Assembly: GCA_035489435.1 (NCBI GenBank)
Contig: DATHKG010000090.1
Origin: DATHKG01 sp035489435
GTDB taxonomy: Bacteria > Bacteroidota > Bacteroidia > Chitinophagales > Chitinophagaceae
DNA length: 64,000 bases
Reading direction: 5' to 3' (one strand)
Of the stretch, positions 51,290 through 59,217 are shown in pieces (positions within the stretch are counted from its first letter, which is position 1; every line of letters begins with the position of its first letter). The notes below the pieces were generated by a model. That model was not told the DNA's origin and searched no databases. It was given only the letters and a program-made list of their open reading frames with translations. Both the position numbers and the translations under genes were made by a program.

Positions 51290-52939
51290 ATGACCCGGAG
51301 CACCTGTTCCATCATCCTGGTTACCATCTTAACGTCTTCTGTTTCAGCCCAAAAGCTGACCCGGGCCGATAAAGCGATTGTTTCCGGTCTCAAAACCCAT
51401 ATTAGCTTCCTGGCCGACGATAAACTCGAAGGCAGAAGAGCTGGCACATCCGGGGAAAAACTGGCAATGGATTATATCAGCAGCCAGTTTGCCAGGGCGG
51501 GCCTGACTCCAAAAGGTGATAGTAGCTGGTTTCAGAAATTCGACATTTATGATGGTAAAGAGATCAGCCCGGCCACGCATTTTATCGTAAATGGTAATGA
51601 TCTCAAATTGAACAGTGAGTATTTTCCGCTTGCTTTCAGTGCGAATAAAACTTCCAATGCCGCGGTCGAAATGGCCCTGTTGGAAAGCGGGGTCCCCTGG
51701 TTTATAGATATCGCTGACATTCTTGAGCAAAACAAAGACAACCCTCATTACGACCTCGAAAATGAGATTCGCAGCCGTGCTACCAAGGCAGCCCAGAAAG
51801 GGGCAACTGCTTTAATACTTTTCAATGATTCTGAACTTAAGGATGGTCTGAGTTTTAATGCAAAGGACCGTTCAGAAACCAGTGTCATCCCTGTATTTTA
51901 TCTTTCCCGGCCTGCAAAACTTCAGTATTTTAAAGATGAGGATGCCACTTATGATCTCCAATTAAAAAGTGAGATTGGTAACAAGGCCCGGTCCGGAACC
52001 AATGTTATAGGATATATTGATAACGGTGCGCCCTCAACTATTGTATTAGGCGCCCATTTTGACCACCTTGGCTACGGAGAAGACAATAACTCCATGTTGC
52101 GCAATTCAACCGAAAAAATGATTCATAATGGTGCTGATGACAATGCCAGTGGAACCGCCGCACTCATTGAATTAAGTAAACTGCTCAGGAAATCGAAATC
52201 AAAAGCAAATAACTACCTCTTCATTGCTTTCTCAGCAGAAGAACTGGGCCTGAACGGTTCGAAATATTTTACGGAGCACCCTACTATTGATATTAAATCT
52301 GTCAATTTTATGGTAAACATGGATATGGTTGGACGATTAAGCGATAGTTCAAAGACGCTGACTGTTGGTGGTTATGGTACTTCACCGGCATGGGATGGAA
52401 TATTGAAAAGCAACAATCCAAAATACCTGAAGATAAAATATGATTCAAGCGGCACCGGACCCAGTGATCACAGTTCTTTTTACAGGAAAGATTTGCCTGT
52501 TCTTTTTCTTTTCACCGGCCTTCATACGGATTATCACAAACCTTCCGATGATGCTGATAAAATCAATTATAACGGCGAATTACTGATCCTTCAGTATTTG
52601 ACCAAAGTGCTTGAAACTGCGGCTGGAAAAGGCAAACTTGCCTTTACTAAAACCAGGGAACAACAAACCGGCACATCAGCAAGATGGACTGTTTCACTTG
52701 GAATCATGCCCGATTATACTTTCAGCGGAACCGGTATCCGTGTAGATGGGGTAAGCGATGACCGCCCCGCAAAAAAAGCTGGCATACAAACAGGTGATAT
52801 CATTCTCCAGCTTGGCGATTTCAATACTTCTTCCATGGAAAATTATATGCAGGCGCTTTCGAAGTTTAAGACAGGTGACAAAGCAAAAGTTAAAGCGAAG
52901 AGAGGTGAAGGGCTATTGGAAGTAGATGTTGTATTTTAG
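51290..52939 (+). CDS. Exported M28 zinc aminopeptidase with C-terminal PDZ domain
   Basis: The protein has about 549 residues with signal MTRSTCSIILVTILTSSVSAQ. A PA-like insert (about 90-220) precedes the two-zinc peptidase core: His/Asp in GAHFDHLGYG, bridging Asp in GADDNASGTA, catalytic Glu pair in FSAEELGLNG, Asp in NMDMVGR and His in TDYHKPSDD. All expected ligands are present. A PDZ domain (VSDDRPAKKAGIQTGDIILQ) closes the protein. M28 enzymes of this build remove N-terminal amino acids in the periplasm or on the surface. The start is supported by a promoter lying just upstream. Confidence 0.93.
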   Translation: MTRSTCSIILVTILTSSVSAQKLTRADKAIVSGLKTHISFLADDKLEGRRAGTSGEKLAMDYISSQFARAGLTPKGDSSWFQKFDIYDGKEISPATHFIVNGNDLKLNSEYFPLAFSANKTSNAAVEMALLESGVPWFIDIADILEQNKDNPHYDLENEIRSRATKAAQKGATALILFNDSELKDGLSFNAKDRSETSVIPVFYLSRPAKLQYFKDEDATYDLQLKSEIGNKARSGTNVIGYIDNGAPSTIVLGAHFDHLGYGEDNNSMLRNSTEKMIHNGADDNASGTAALIELSKLLRKSKSKANNYLFIAFSAEELGLNGSKYFTEHPTIDIKSVNFMVNMDMVGRLSDSSKTLTVGGYGTSPAWDGILKSNNPKYLKIKYDSSGTGPSDHSSFYRKDLPVLFLFTGLHTDYHKPSDDADKINYNGELLILQYLTKVLETAAGKGKLAFTKTREQQTGTSARWTVSLGIMPDYTFSGTGIRVDGVSDDRPAKKAGIQTGDIILQLGDFNTSSMENYMQALSKFKTGDKAKVKAKRGEGLLEVDVVF

Positions 52940-52966
52940 CGCAACATAAATATTTTGTCCTGCCTT

Positions 52967-53410
52967 ATGTCGAAGCACAAACTCGATATGGGGGATCTTA
53001 CAGAAAATTTTTTTGAAGAGACCCGTTTATTAGGATTGGTGGCTCCTGTCAGTGACTATCAACTCTGCTGGCACCTGAACAATGAACTGCGTTTTAATTT
53101 TCGTAACAACCCCGACATAACCATCCCACTTAAGAAAAAGAACCTGGATACCATCTTCTATTTCACAGTGTCGGAATGCCGTGAACAGTACAGCGCACTG
53201 GCACATTATTTATACAATAATCATTTCAAGGGCGAATACCTGTTGCCTGATATGAAAAAGCTTGATTATATCTGGCTGATGAAAGGAGATACTGTTTCAG
53301 ATGAATTCATAACTAACCTCGTGGAAATGGTAACAGAGCTGAGTTGCGTAAGGCTGGTAGTAGAGTTGAATCCTGGCACAATGAAAAATAGAGGGAATCT
53401 TATTTTTTAA
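52967..53410 (+). CDS. IPExxxVDY-family protein
   Basis: The protein has 147 residues and no signal peptide or membrane segment. It follows the Bacteroidota family named for the motif IPExxxVDY, here in the variant LPDMKKLDY, preceded by ALAHYLYNNHFKGEYL and followed by IWLMKGD. The N-terminal part (FEETRLLGLVAPVSDYQLCW) is also family-like. Function is unknown. It lies 27 bases after the peptidase gene and may be cotranscribed. Its stop is followed by a 19-bp tandem array. Confidence 0.85.
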   Translation: MSKHKLDMGDLTENFFEETRLLGLVAPVSDYQLCWHLNNELRFNFRNNPDITIPLKKKNLDTIFYFTVSECREQYSALAHYLYNNHFKGEYLLPDMKKLDYIWLMKGDTVSDEFITNLVEMVTELSCVRLVVELNPGTMKNRGNLIF

Positions 53411-53445
53411 TACGAATCGTATTTTCTAAATGAACTTTTATTTTT

Positions 53446-53562
53446 AAGAGGGAACCTCAGCTTAAAGAGGGAATCTCCGTTTAAAGAGGGAATCTAATTT
53501 TAAAGGAAATTTTCATTTTTGAGAGGGAAACTCATTTTTTAAGAGGGGATTTCATTTTTTAA
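53446..53562. repeat. Tandem array of about 19-bp units
   Basis: Six units built around GAGGGAA, preceded by a T/A-rich stretch, occur with cores at 53448, 53467, 53486, about 53505 (decayed), 53523 and 53543. The spacing is 18-20 bp. The array fills most of the spacer between the IPExxxVDY and dehydratase genes. Confidence 0.8.
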
Positions 53563-53580
53563 TTTGATCAATTTGTTCTT

Positions 53581-53817
53581 ATGTGGAAGGAAGAAAACAA
53601 CTCATTACATCAGACCTTCGAATTCAAGGATTTCTCTGAAGCTTTTGCTTTTATGACAAGAGTGGCGCTGGAAGCAGAAAAGATGAATCATCATCCAGCC
53701 TGGGCAAACACCTACAATAAGGTTGAGATCCGCCTTTCAACACATGACGCCGGGAATACAGTAACAGAGAGGGATCATAAGCTTTCGAAAAAAATCGATG
53801 CTATCCTTGTGAAGTAA
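53581..53817 (+). CDS. Pterin-4a-carbinolamine dehydratase
   Basis: This 78-residue enzyme dehydrates 4a-hydroxytetrahydropterin, recycling the cofactor of aromatic amino acid hydroxylases. The family motif is present as EKMNHHPAW, with the two active-site His residues, followed by YNKVEIRLSTHDAGNTVTER. It is shorter than the roughly 100-residue human form but of the usual length for Bacteroidota copies. No hydroxylase gene is nearby. It lies between two tandem arrays. Confidence 0.92.
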   Translation: MWKEENNSLHQTFEFKDFSEAFAFMTRVALEAEKMNHHPAWANTYNKVEIRLSTHDAGNTVTERDHKLSKKIDAILVK

Positions 53818-53833
53818 ATGTCTTCTGGCAATC

Positions 53834-53899
53834 TAAGTAGTAGCTTCGGTCAAATTAAGTAATGGCTTCGTTCAAACTAAGTATTGGCTTCGTTCAATT
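53834..53899. repeat. Three-copy 22-bp tandem array
   Basis: Exact 22-bp spacing at 53834, 53856 and 53878, with consensus beginning TAAGTAATGGCTTCGTTCAA. It starts 16 bases after the stop of the dehydratase gene. Confidence 0.85.
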
Positions 53900-53929
53900 G
53901 CCGGAATAAATGATTGCTCAAGAGATCAC

Positions 53930-54102
53930 AGATGCCCGGCTACAGGTGTATGGTTTTAAACGCTTGGTTATAGATGCCTGATTAAAGATGCATGTTTTTA
54001 GACTCCTGGTTATAGATGCCCGGCTATAGGTGCATGGTTTTAGATGCTTGGTTATAGAGGTCAGTATACTGGATATAAATGCCACTATAGATGCCGGATT
54101 CA
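53930..54102. repeat. 42-bp array built from 14-bp subunits, running up to an ORF start
   Basis: Three 42-bp units (53930, 53972, 54014) each consist of three 14-bp subunits with consensus near AGATGCCTGGTTAT. Decayed subunits continue to 54102. The last, AGATGCCGGATTCA at 54089-54102, contains the first possible ATG (54091) of the following ORF. Confidence 0.85.
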
Positions 54103-54969
54103 ATGAAAAAATCTACAATGAAGAACTCGTTTACTAAGAAGAACCCATTAGCCTTCAAAAACTGGTTAACCCTGAAGAATTCGTTTACCCTGAGCAACTC
54201 ATTTACTCAAAAGAATTCATCAATTCTGAAGAGCTCGTTCACTCTGTTGAACTCATTTGCCCTGAAGAATTCGTCAATCATAGCATTTCTCGCGGTTTGC
54301 ATTTTTGCTTCCTGCGAAGACAAACCGGAACCGGACCGGGTTGCTCCGGCATCTCAAACTGCAGCTGAAGATTCTGTTGCCAACGAAAACATAGACACTG
54401 TTTTATCAGATGAAACAATTGCCCTGTTTAATCAATCGGGGTTTTCAACATTTGCGAAGTCAAAGTCGCCGGCTTTCGACTGGAGCAAGTTTCGGATGAT
54501 GAACAGCTGGAAAGAAGATTCATTGTACATCACTCCCTTTGAACCGGCCAGTAATTTCTATGAAATTTATAAACCTTACCTGAAATATTCGCCTGATGGT
54601 TCGATGTTTATTGATCTCGACAGTTATAATCTCGCCCTTGAAAAAGATGAAAACGGTCGCCAGGTTGCCATAGAATCGGGGCCTGATACAGAGGTTAGCC
54701 TTGTGAATGTAAAGGACAAGAAAAAGACCAGGCTAGTTTTCCTCGGTCCGGGTAGTTCAATTGAAGACGGATCATGGATAGATAACGACAACCTTATCCT
54801 GCTTGGCTTCCAGGAGAGCGGTGATGCCGGCAACAAGTTGCCGGTAATCTGGAGATATCATTTGCCTACCACTACATTTTATATCTACGAAATGCCCGAT
54901 CCTGCAGTAGCCAAACAACTGATGGGTCAATGGCGAAAAGAACGACTTAAGGGTTTAACAATTAAATAA
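54103..54969 (+). CDS. Lipoprotein with N-terminal hexapeptide repeats, function unknown
   Basis: This predicted protein of 288 residues has an odd N-terminus of more than 55 residues made of 18-bp repeats (NSFTKK, NPLAFK, NWLTLK, NSFTLS, NSFTQK, NSSILK, SSFTLL, NSFALK). A proper lipoprotein signal follows, IIAFLAVCIFASC, so the mature protein begins at that Cys. A Pro/Ala/Thr-rich linker and a beta-rich domain follow (YKPYLKYSPDGSMFIDLDSY, LVNVKDKKKTRLVFLGPGSS, YHLPTTTFYIYEMPDPA). The repeats are extra to the signal. Initiation could be at 54091, 54103 or 54118, or at TTG 54247, which would give a normal-length signal peptide. I do not recognise the mature domain. Confidence 0.7.
   Translation: MKKSTMKNSFTKKNPLAFKNWLTLKNSFTLSNSFTQKNSSILKSSFTLLNSFALKNSSIIAFLAVCIFASCEDKPEPDRVAPASQTAAEDSVANENIDTVLSDETIALFNQSGFSTFAKSKSPAFDWSKFRMMNSWKEDSLYITPFEPASNFYEIYKPYLKYSPDGSMFIDLDSYNLALEKDENGRQVAIESGPDTEVSLVNVKDKKKTRLVFLGPGSSIEDGSWIDNDNLILLGFQESGDAGNKLPVIWRYHLPTTTFYIYEMPDPAVAKQLMGQWRKERLKGLTIK
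54124..54276 (+). repeat. 18-bp tandem array translated as hexapeptides
   Basis: Eight and a half 18-bp units lie in frame, each starting at Asn or Ser codons (54124, 54142, 54160, 54178, 54196, 54214, 54232, 54250, 54268). Many units share AAGAATTCGTTTACCCTG-like sequence. The period is a multiple of three, so the frame is preserved. Confidence 0.85.
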
Positions 54970-54984
54970 GTTAAACAAAATCAC

Positions 54985-55100
54985 TTCAACACAATTTCAA
55001 CACAATTTCAAAACAAATCCTTTCAACAAAAATCCTTTTAACGAAAGCATTGGCACACAAAATCCTTCCAACAAAACTATCTCAACGAAATTCTTTCCAA
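54985..55100. repeat. Degenerate C/A-rich repeats
   Basis: Repeated TTTCAACACAA and AATCCTTTCAACAA-like units of 11-15 bp lie between the lipoprotein stop and the rho terminator. They are irregular and partly decayed. No ORF is present in this spacer. Confidence 0.6.
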
Positions 55101-55119
55101 ACTTTACACATACGATCCC

Positions 55120-55151
55120 AAAAAAAAAGCAGCCTCATCTGAGACTGCTTT
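55120..55151 (-). terminator. Intrinsic terminator of rho
   Basis: AAAGCAG (55126-55132) pairs with CTGCTTT (55145-55151), and the inner CTCA/TGAG extends the stem past one mismatch. On the minus strand it is followed by a T-run, so it ends the rho transcript. Confidence 0.8.
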
Positions 55152-55221
55152 ACTATTACATCAATTTATTAATTGTCTAATTGACTCACGAACAACTAAC
55201 TCATAATTCCCTCTCTCACTC

Positions 55222-55263
55222 ACTCATCACTCATAACTCATAATTCATAATTCATAATTCTCT
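55222..55263. repeat. Heptamer tandem array (ACTCATA type) after rho stop
   Basis: Six contiguous 7-bp units: ACTCATC, ACTCATA, ACTCATA, ATTCATA, ATTCATA, ATTCTCT. The array ends two bases before the rho stop codon (55266), the same spacing as the related array at 11510-11544. Confidence 0.85.
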
Positions 55264-55265
55264 TC

Positions 55266-57053
55266 TCAGCCGTTCATCGAAGCAAGAAATTCTTCGTTGC
55301 TCTTAGTTCCGCGCATACGACGAAGTAATTCATGCATTGCTTCTTCAGTGTTCATGTCATTCAGATAAACTCTAAGCAAATTCATCCGCTGAAGTACTTC
55401 TTTTTCAAGCAACAGATCATCACGGCGAGTTGATGAAGCTACCAGGTCGATTGCAGGGAACACGCGACGATTAGCGAGTCTCCTGTCGAGCTGAAGTTCC
55501 ATGTTACCGGTACCTTTGAATTCTTCAAATATCACTTCATCCATTTTTGATCCGGTATCGATCAGGGCTGTTGCAAGAATGGTAAGGGATCCGCCATTTT
55601 CAATTTTTCTGGCAGCACCAAAAAACTGTTTTGGTTTCTGCATCGCGTTGGCTTCAACACCACCAGACAATACTTTACCAGATGAAGGAGCAACAGTATT
55701 ATGTGCACGTGCGAGACGTGTAATAGAATCAAGGAGAATAATTACATCATGTCCACATTCTACAAGCCTTTTGGCTTTCGAAAGCGCGATGGTGGATACT
55801 TTAACATGTTTTTCAGCCGGTTCATCAAATGTTGAAGCAATAACTTCTGCTTTAACACTCCGTTCCATATCTGTAACCTCTTCAGGCCTTTCATCTACAA
55901 GCACCACAATCAGGTAACATTCCGGATGATTAGCGGCAATTGCATTTGCTACTTCTTTCAAAAGTACCGTTTTACCGGTTTTGGGCTGGGCAACGATAAG
56001 TCCACGCTGACCTTTACCTATCGGGGTAAACAGGTCCATGATCCGGGTGCTATAACTATTGGGAGTTGTAAAGAGGTTCAGCTTTTCGTAAGGGAATAGG
56101 GGTGTGAGATAGTCGAAAGGCACACGGTCGCGCACATCTTCCGGACTTTTACCATTTATTGTTTCAACTTTAAGAAGCGCAAAATATTTTTCGCCTTCTT
56201 TTGGAGGTCTTACGGCTCCGTAAACGGTATCCCCTGTTTTTAAACCAAAAAGTTTTATTTGTGAGGGTGATACATAAATATCATCTGGTGAGCTAAGATA
56301 ATTGTAATCACTGCTTCTTAAAAAGCCGTAACCGTCGGGCATCATTTCCAATACTCCTTCAGCATTGATAACACCGTCAAATTCAATGTTAAAATTTGCT
56401 TCCCGGCGAGGAGGATAAGGTCGTTGTGGTTCGCTGGTGTTTACATTACCATTTGCGTTGCCATTTCCGTTACCATTGCCATTTGTATTTTGTGGCTGTT
56501 CTGATACAGGAGGTTGTGCAACTGTTTTTGGAGTACCTGATAATTCTTCCTGCATGTTGCCGGAAAAAGATGAATCATCGTTCGAAGACTGTTCAGATGA
56601 TTGTTCGTTTTCATCCTGATCTTCTTCTGCTTTCCGTTTTCCTTTCTTGACGATTGGTTGTGGAGCACGGTTGGTTTTTTCAGATGATGCAGCGGTTGCA
56701 GTATTGGCATTAGCTGCAGCAGCTGCAGTTGTTGCAACGGACGCAGCAGTTGCGGCAGTTCTCTTCTTAGGAGCTTCCTTCTTTACTTCTTTCGCAGCTT
56801 TTTCCTCATGATCACTCTCAACAATTGCTTCTTCTGTAGCATTGGAAGTGCTCGTTTTCACGACGCGCTTTCGTTTTCCTTTTTCTTCACCTGGCGCAGC
56901 CTTTTCGGAGCTGCTATTTACAGCCTGTTTATCCAATATTTTATAGATTAACTCTTGTTTATCTAATTTCTTTGAATTGGTGAGTTTTAACTGCTCGGCT
57001 ATATCCAGCAGCTCAGGAACGAGCATGTCGTTCAATTGCAGAATGTCGTACAT
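55266..57053 (-). CDS. rho: Transcription termination factor Rho with low-complexity insert
   Basis: This protein of about 595 residues is a hexameric RNA-dependent ATPase that ends transcription. The N-terminal Rho_N helices (LNDMLVPELLDIAEQLKLTN) are followed by about 170 residues of Ala/Lys/Glu- and then Asn/Gly-rich low complexity. The RNA-binding cold-shock-like domain (VLEMMPDGYGFLRSSDYNYL) comes next. The ATPase core has Walker A AQPKTGKT, RPEEVTDMER, VIILLDSITRLARAHN and LSGGVEANAM. Long disordered inserts here are typical of Bacteroidota Rho; the one in Bacteroides thetaiotaomicron is reported to drive condensate formation. The start is MYDILQLN at 57053; an ATG 12 codons earlier is less family-like. 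Confidence 0.96.
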   Translation of the reverse strand: MYDILQLNDMLVPELLDIAEQLKLTNSKKLDKQELIYKILDKQAVNSSSEKAAPGEEKGKRKRVVKTSTSNATEEAIVESDHEEKAAKEVKKEAPKKRTAATAASVATTAAAAANANTATAASSEKTNRAPQPIVKKGKRKAEEDQDENEQSSEQSSNDDSSFSGNMQEELSGTPKTVAQPPVSEQPQNTNGNGNGNGNANGNVNTSEPQRPYPPRREANFNIEFDGVINAEGVLEMMPDGYGFLRSSDYNYLSSPDDIYVSPSQIKLFGLKTGDTVYGAVRPPKEGEKYFALLKVETINGKSPEDVRDRVPFDYLTPLFPYEKLNLFTTPNSYSTRIMDLFTPIGKGQRGLIVAQPKTGKTVLLKEVANAIAANHPECYLIVVLVDERPEEVTDMERSVKAEVIASTFDEPAEKHVKVSTIALSKAKRLVECGHDVIILLDSITRLARAHNTVAPSSGKVLSGGVEANAMQKPKQFFGAARKIENGGSLTILATALIDTGSKMDEVIFEEFKGTGNMELQLDRRLANRRVFPAIDLVASSTRRDDLLLEKEVLQRMNLLRVYLNDMNTEEAMHELLRRMRGTKSNEEFLASMNG

Positions 57054-57294
57054 AAAAAAACTTGAGAGTTTAACACTTGATCCAAACAACCAATCTTAGT
57101 CGGTGAAATAATCTTAATGAAAATCTTAATGAATTGAAATTTTACCCGTAAGAAAAAACTGATGAGCTTGAGAGAATCGGGTATCTTATCAGCCTTATTC
57201 CTGCACAATAATACGTCAAATTTGCAAAAAGCAAAAATATTTAAGCCTTAACCGTCTGAAATTTAAGTATCTTTTGTATTATTCCCGCTGATTT

Positions 57295-58416
57295 TCAACG
57301 ATTCCCGTCATTGCTTCCAGAATTCGCATTCATATCAACTGTTTTAGCTACCTGTTCAGTTTCTTCCTGTGGTTTGTCAATATAGAGCCTTTGTGTTGGA
57401 TATGCAAATTCGATTCCACGAACATGGAAAGCTTCCATTATTTTCAGCAGAACTGATTGCTGAGTGTCCATATACTTCCCAAATTCCGGCGAATCCACTA
57501 TATACACCACTTCATAGTTTACACTTGAACTGCCAAGACTTGAAAGATGTGCCCTGTCAAAAGTTGTTAACTCGTGAGAACTAACAATATCTTTCACTAT
57601 GGTGGGTATTTGTTTCAGCAGATCTGTTTTTGTTGAATAAACTACCTGTAATGTAAATACCGACCTTCTTTTCTCCAGCCGCTTATAGTTACGAATGGTT
57701 GATTTTGTGAGATCCGTGTTTGACATTACAAGTTGTTCACCATCAAGACTTCTCAGCCTGGTAGTTTTAATCCCTATTTGTTCAACAACACCCGAAGCTG
57801 TTGGAGTTGTCACGTAGTCGCCAATCTCGAACGGTTTGTCAAAGAAAATCACGAAATAACTGAAAAGATCCACCAACACTGTTTGAGCGGCAAGCGCGAT
57901 GGCTATACCACCAACACCAAGACCAGCGATAAAAGTCCGCACATCATATCCTAGATTTCCCAGTAACACGATGAAGCCGGTAATCCATACCAGGGCTTTC
58001 ACAACCCCCAACAGTCCGGTTAACTGACGGATACGCTCAGCCGATTCGTTTCTCCGCCGCATGAAGCCGGTCACCATTAATTGTATTGCATGGTTGATTA
58101 CCCTGACCAGGAAATAAATGGTAATCACTGCCATTGCAACAGTAAGTATTTTCTGTAGCCGGTGACTAAGATTAAGCTGGTTTATTATCTGGTAGTTGAT
58201 AAAAAGATAAGCATAGGGTAAAATATATTTCCGGATCTCACTGAGTATTACATCATCGTAGGTTGAATTTGACTTTGATATCCAACGGGTGACGTGGGTC
58301 ATAACAAATCCGCGTAGTATACGAATAATGACCCAGCTAACAAATATGCCTGCTAATGCGATGAAGTAAGATTGTACTGTATTGCCCCAGTAGACTTTAT
58401 CCAGATATGAATCCAT
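57295..58416 (-). CDS. MscS-family mechanosensitive channel
   Basis: The 373-residue protein has an N-terminal hydrophobic region of about four helices. The MscS pore helix follows (FIAGLGVGGIAIALAAQTVL), then the beta domain (FFDKPFEIGDYVTTPTASGV, IGIKTTRLRSLDGEQLVMSN) and a mixed alpha/beta C-terminal domain ending in a polar tail. These channels open on membrane tension to release osmolytes during hypo-osmotic shock. The Gly/Ala pattern in the pore helix is intact. The gene sits between comB and rho on the same strand, 33 bases after comB. Confidence 0.93.
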   Translation of the reverse strand: MDSYLDKVYWGNTVQSYFIALAGIFVSWVIIRILRGFVMTHVTRWISKSNSTYDDVILSEIRKYILPYAYLFINYQIINQLNLSHRLQKILTVAMAVITIYFLVRVINHAIQLMVTGFMRRRNESAERIRQLTGLLGVVKALVWITGFIVLLGNLGYDVRTFIAGLGVGGIAIALAAQTVLVDLFSYFVIFFDKPFEIGDYVTTPTASGVVEQIGIKTTRLRSLDGEQLVMSNTDLTKSTIRNYKRLEKRRSVFTLQVVYSTKTDLLKQIPTIVKDIVSSHELTTFDRAHLSSLGSSSVNYEVVYIVDSPEFGKYMDTQQSVLLKIMEAFHVRGIEFAYPTQRLYIDKPQEETEQVAKTVDMNANSGSNDGNR

Positions 58417-58449
58417 GATAAAAATTTTTATTATCCGTACCGGGTTGTC

Positions 58450-59202
58450 CTATTTTCTATGGATTACCAGTTTGCCTTCCTGGTAAAACGGCAATACGTT
58501 TGCCACATCATTGGTTAAGCAATATCGAATATCTTTTTCGAGATCGTAGCCCATAAGTCGCAGATAATGGGAAGCCTCTTTCTGTTTCATATATTCAAAG
58601 AGATCAGGCTTCGCCACATCATAAAGAGTTTCTGCAATTTTTGAAGAGTCACAATTGATCGCGAAATGGTCTTTGACCCGGTTGATAACTGCCCCGGCAA
58701 AAAGCATGTCTTCAATATTTACACGGTCCTTCCAGGCGGCACAGCCAAGTACTACATTTTGATGACGGCTTAACAGGAATTCACAGACCGCTGTAAGATT
58801 TGGGAATGATCCTGTTATAATCTGGCCTGCACCACGTTCCAGGGCCATATGCAGGAGCTTGGTACCATTGGTGGTGGTTAACACTAAAGTTTTGTTGCCG
58901 ATAAATTCTTTTGAATATTCAAAGGGCGAATTACCATACTGGAGTCCTTCGGCAATCAGGCCATCCCGCTCTCCTGCTGTAATACAGTCTATCTTCCTGC
59001 CGAACTCCATGCATTTTGCAACACTGTCAACTGGTATCACAGCCTTGGCTCCATTAAACAATGCCGTAGCAATGGTTGAGGTTGCTCTTAATATATCAAT
59101 GATAACAACAACTGTATTGTTGAGATCATATAAATGAAGAAGTGCTGGCGAGAAACAGGTATATAATGTAGGTTTTGAGTTGTTTTGATTCATAAATTTC
59201 AT
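58450..59202 (-). CDS. comB: 2-phosphosulfolactate phosphatase
   Basis: This 250-residue ComB-family enzyme hydrolyses 2-phospho-3-sulfolactate to sulfolactate. Family features include VVVIIDILRATSTIATAL near the N-terminus, TAGERDG, GNSPFEYS, LTTTNGTKLL, and VVLGCAAWKDRVNIEDMLFA. In methanogens this is a step towards coenzyme M. Bacteroidota do not make coenzyme M; in them the product could feed sulfonates such as cysteate for the sulfonolipids of gliding species, which is an inference. ComA and ComC partners are not in the window. Two near ATGs (59202 and 59193) are possible starts. Confidence 0.92.
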   Translation of the reverse strand: MKFMNQNNSKPTLYTCFSPALLHLYDLNNTVVVIIDILRATSTIATALFNGAKAVIPVDSVAKCMEFGRKIDCITAGERDGLIAEGLQYGNSPFEYSKEFIGNKTLVLTTTNGTKLLHMALERGAGQIITGSFPNLTAVCEFLLSRHQNVVLGCAAWKDRVNIEDMLFAGAVINRVKDHFAINCDSSKIAETLYDVAKPDLFEYMKQKEASHYLRLMGYDLEKDIRYCLTNDVANVLPFYQEGKLVIHRK

Positions 59203-59217
59203 GTAACGAAAAAAAAC

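Noticed and set aside
53440..54280. CRISPR array
   Set aside because: The arrays are contiguous units without unique spacers between repeats, and no cas genes are present.
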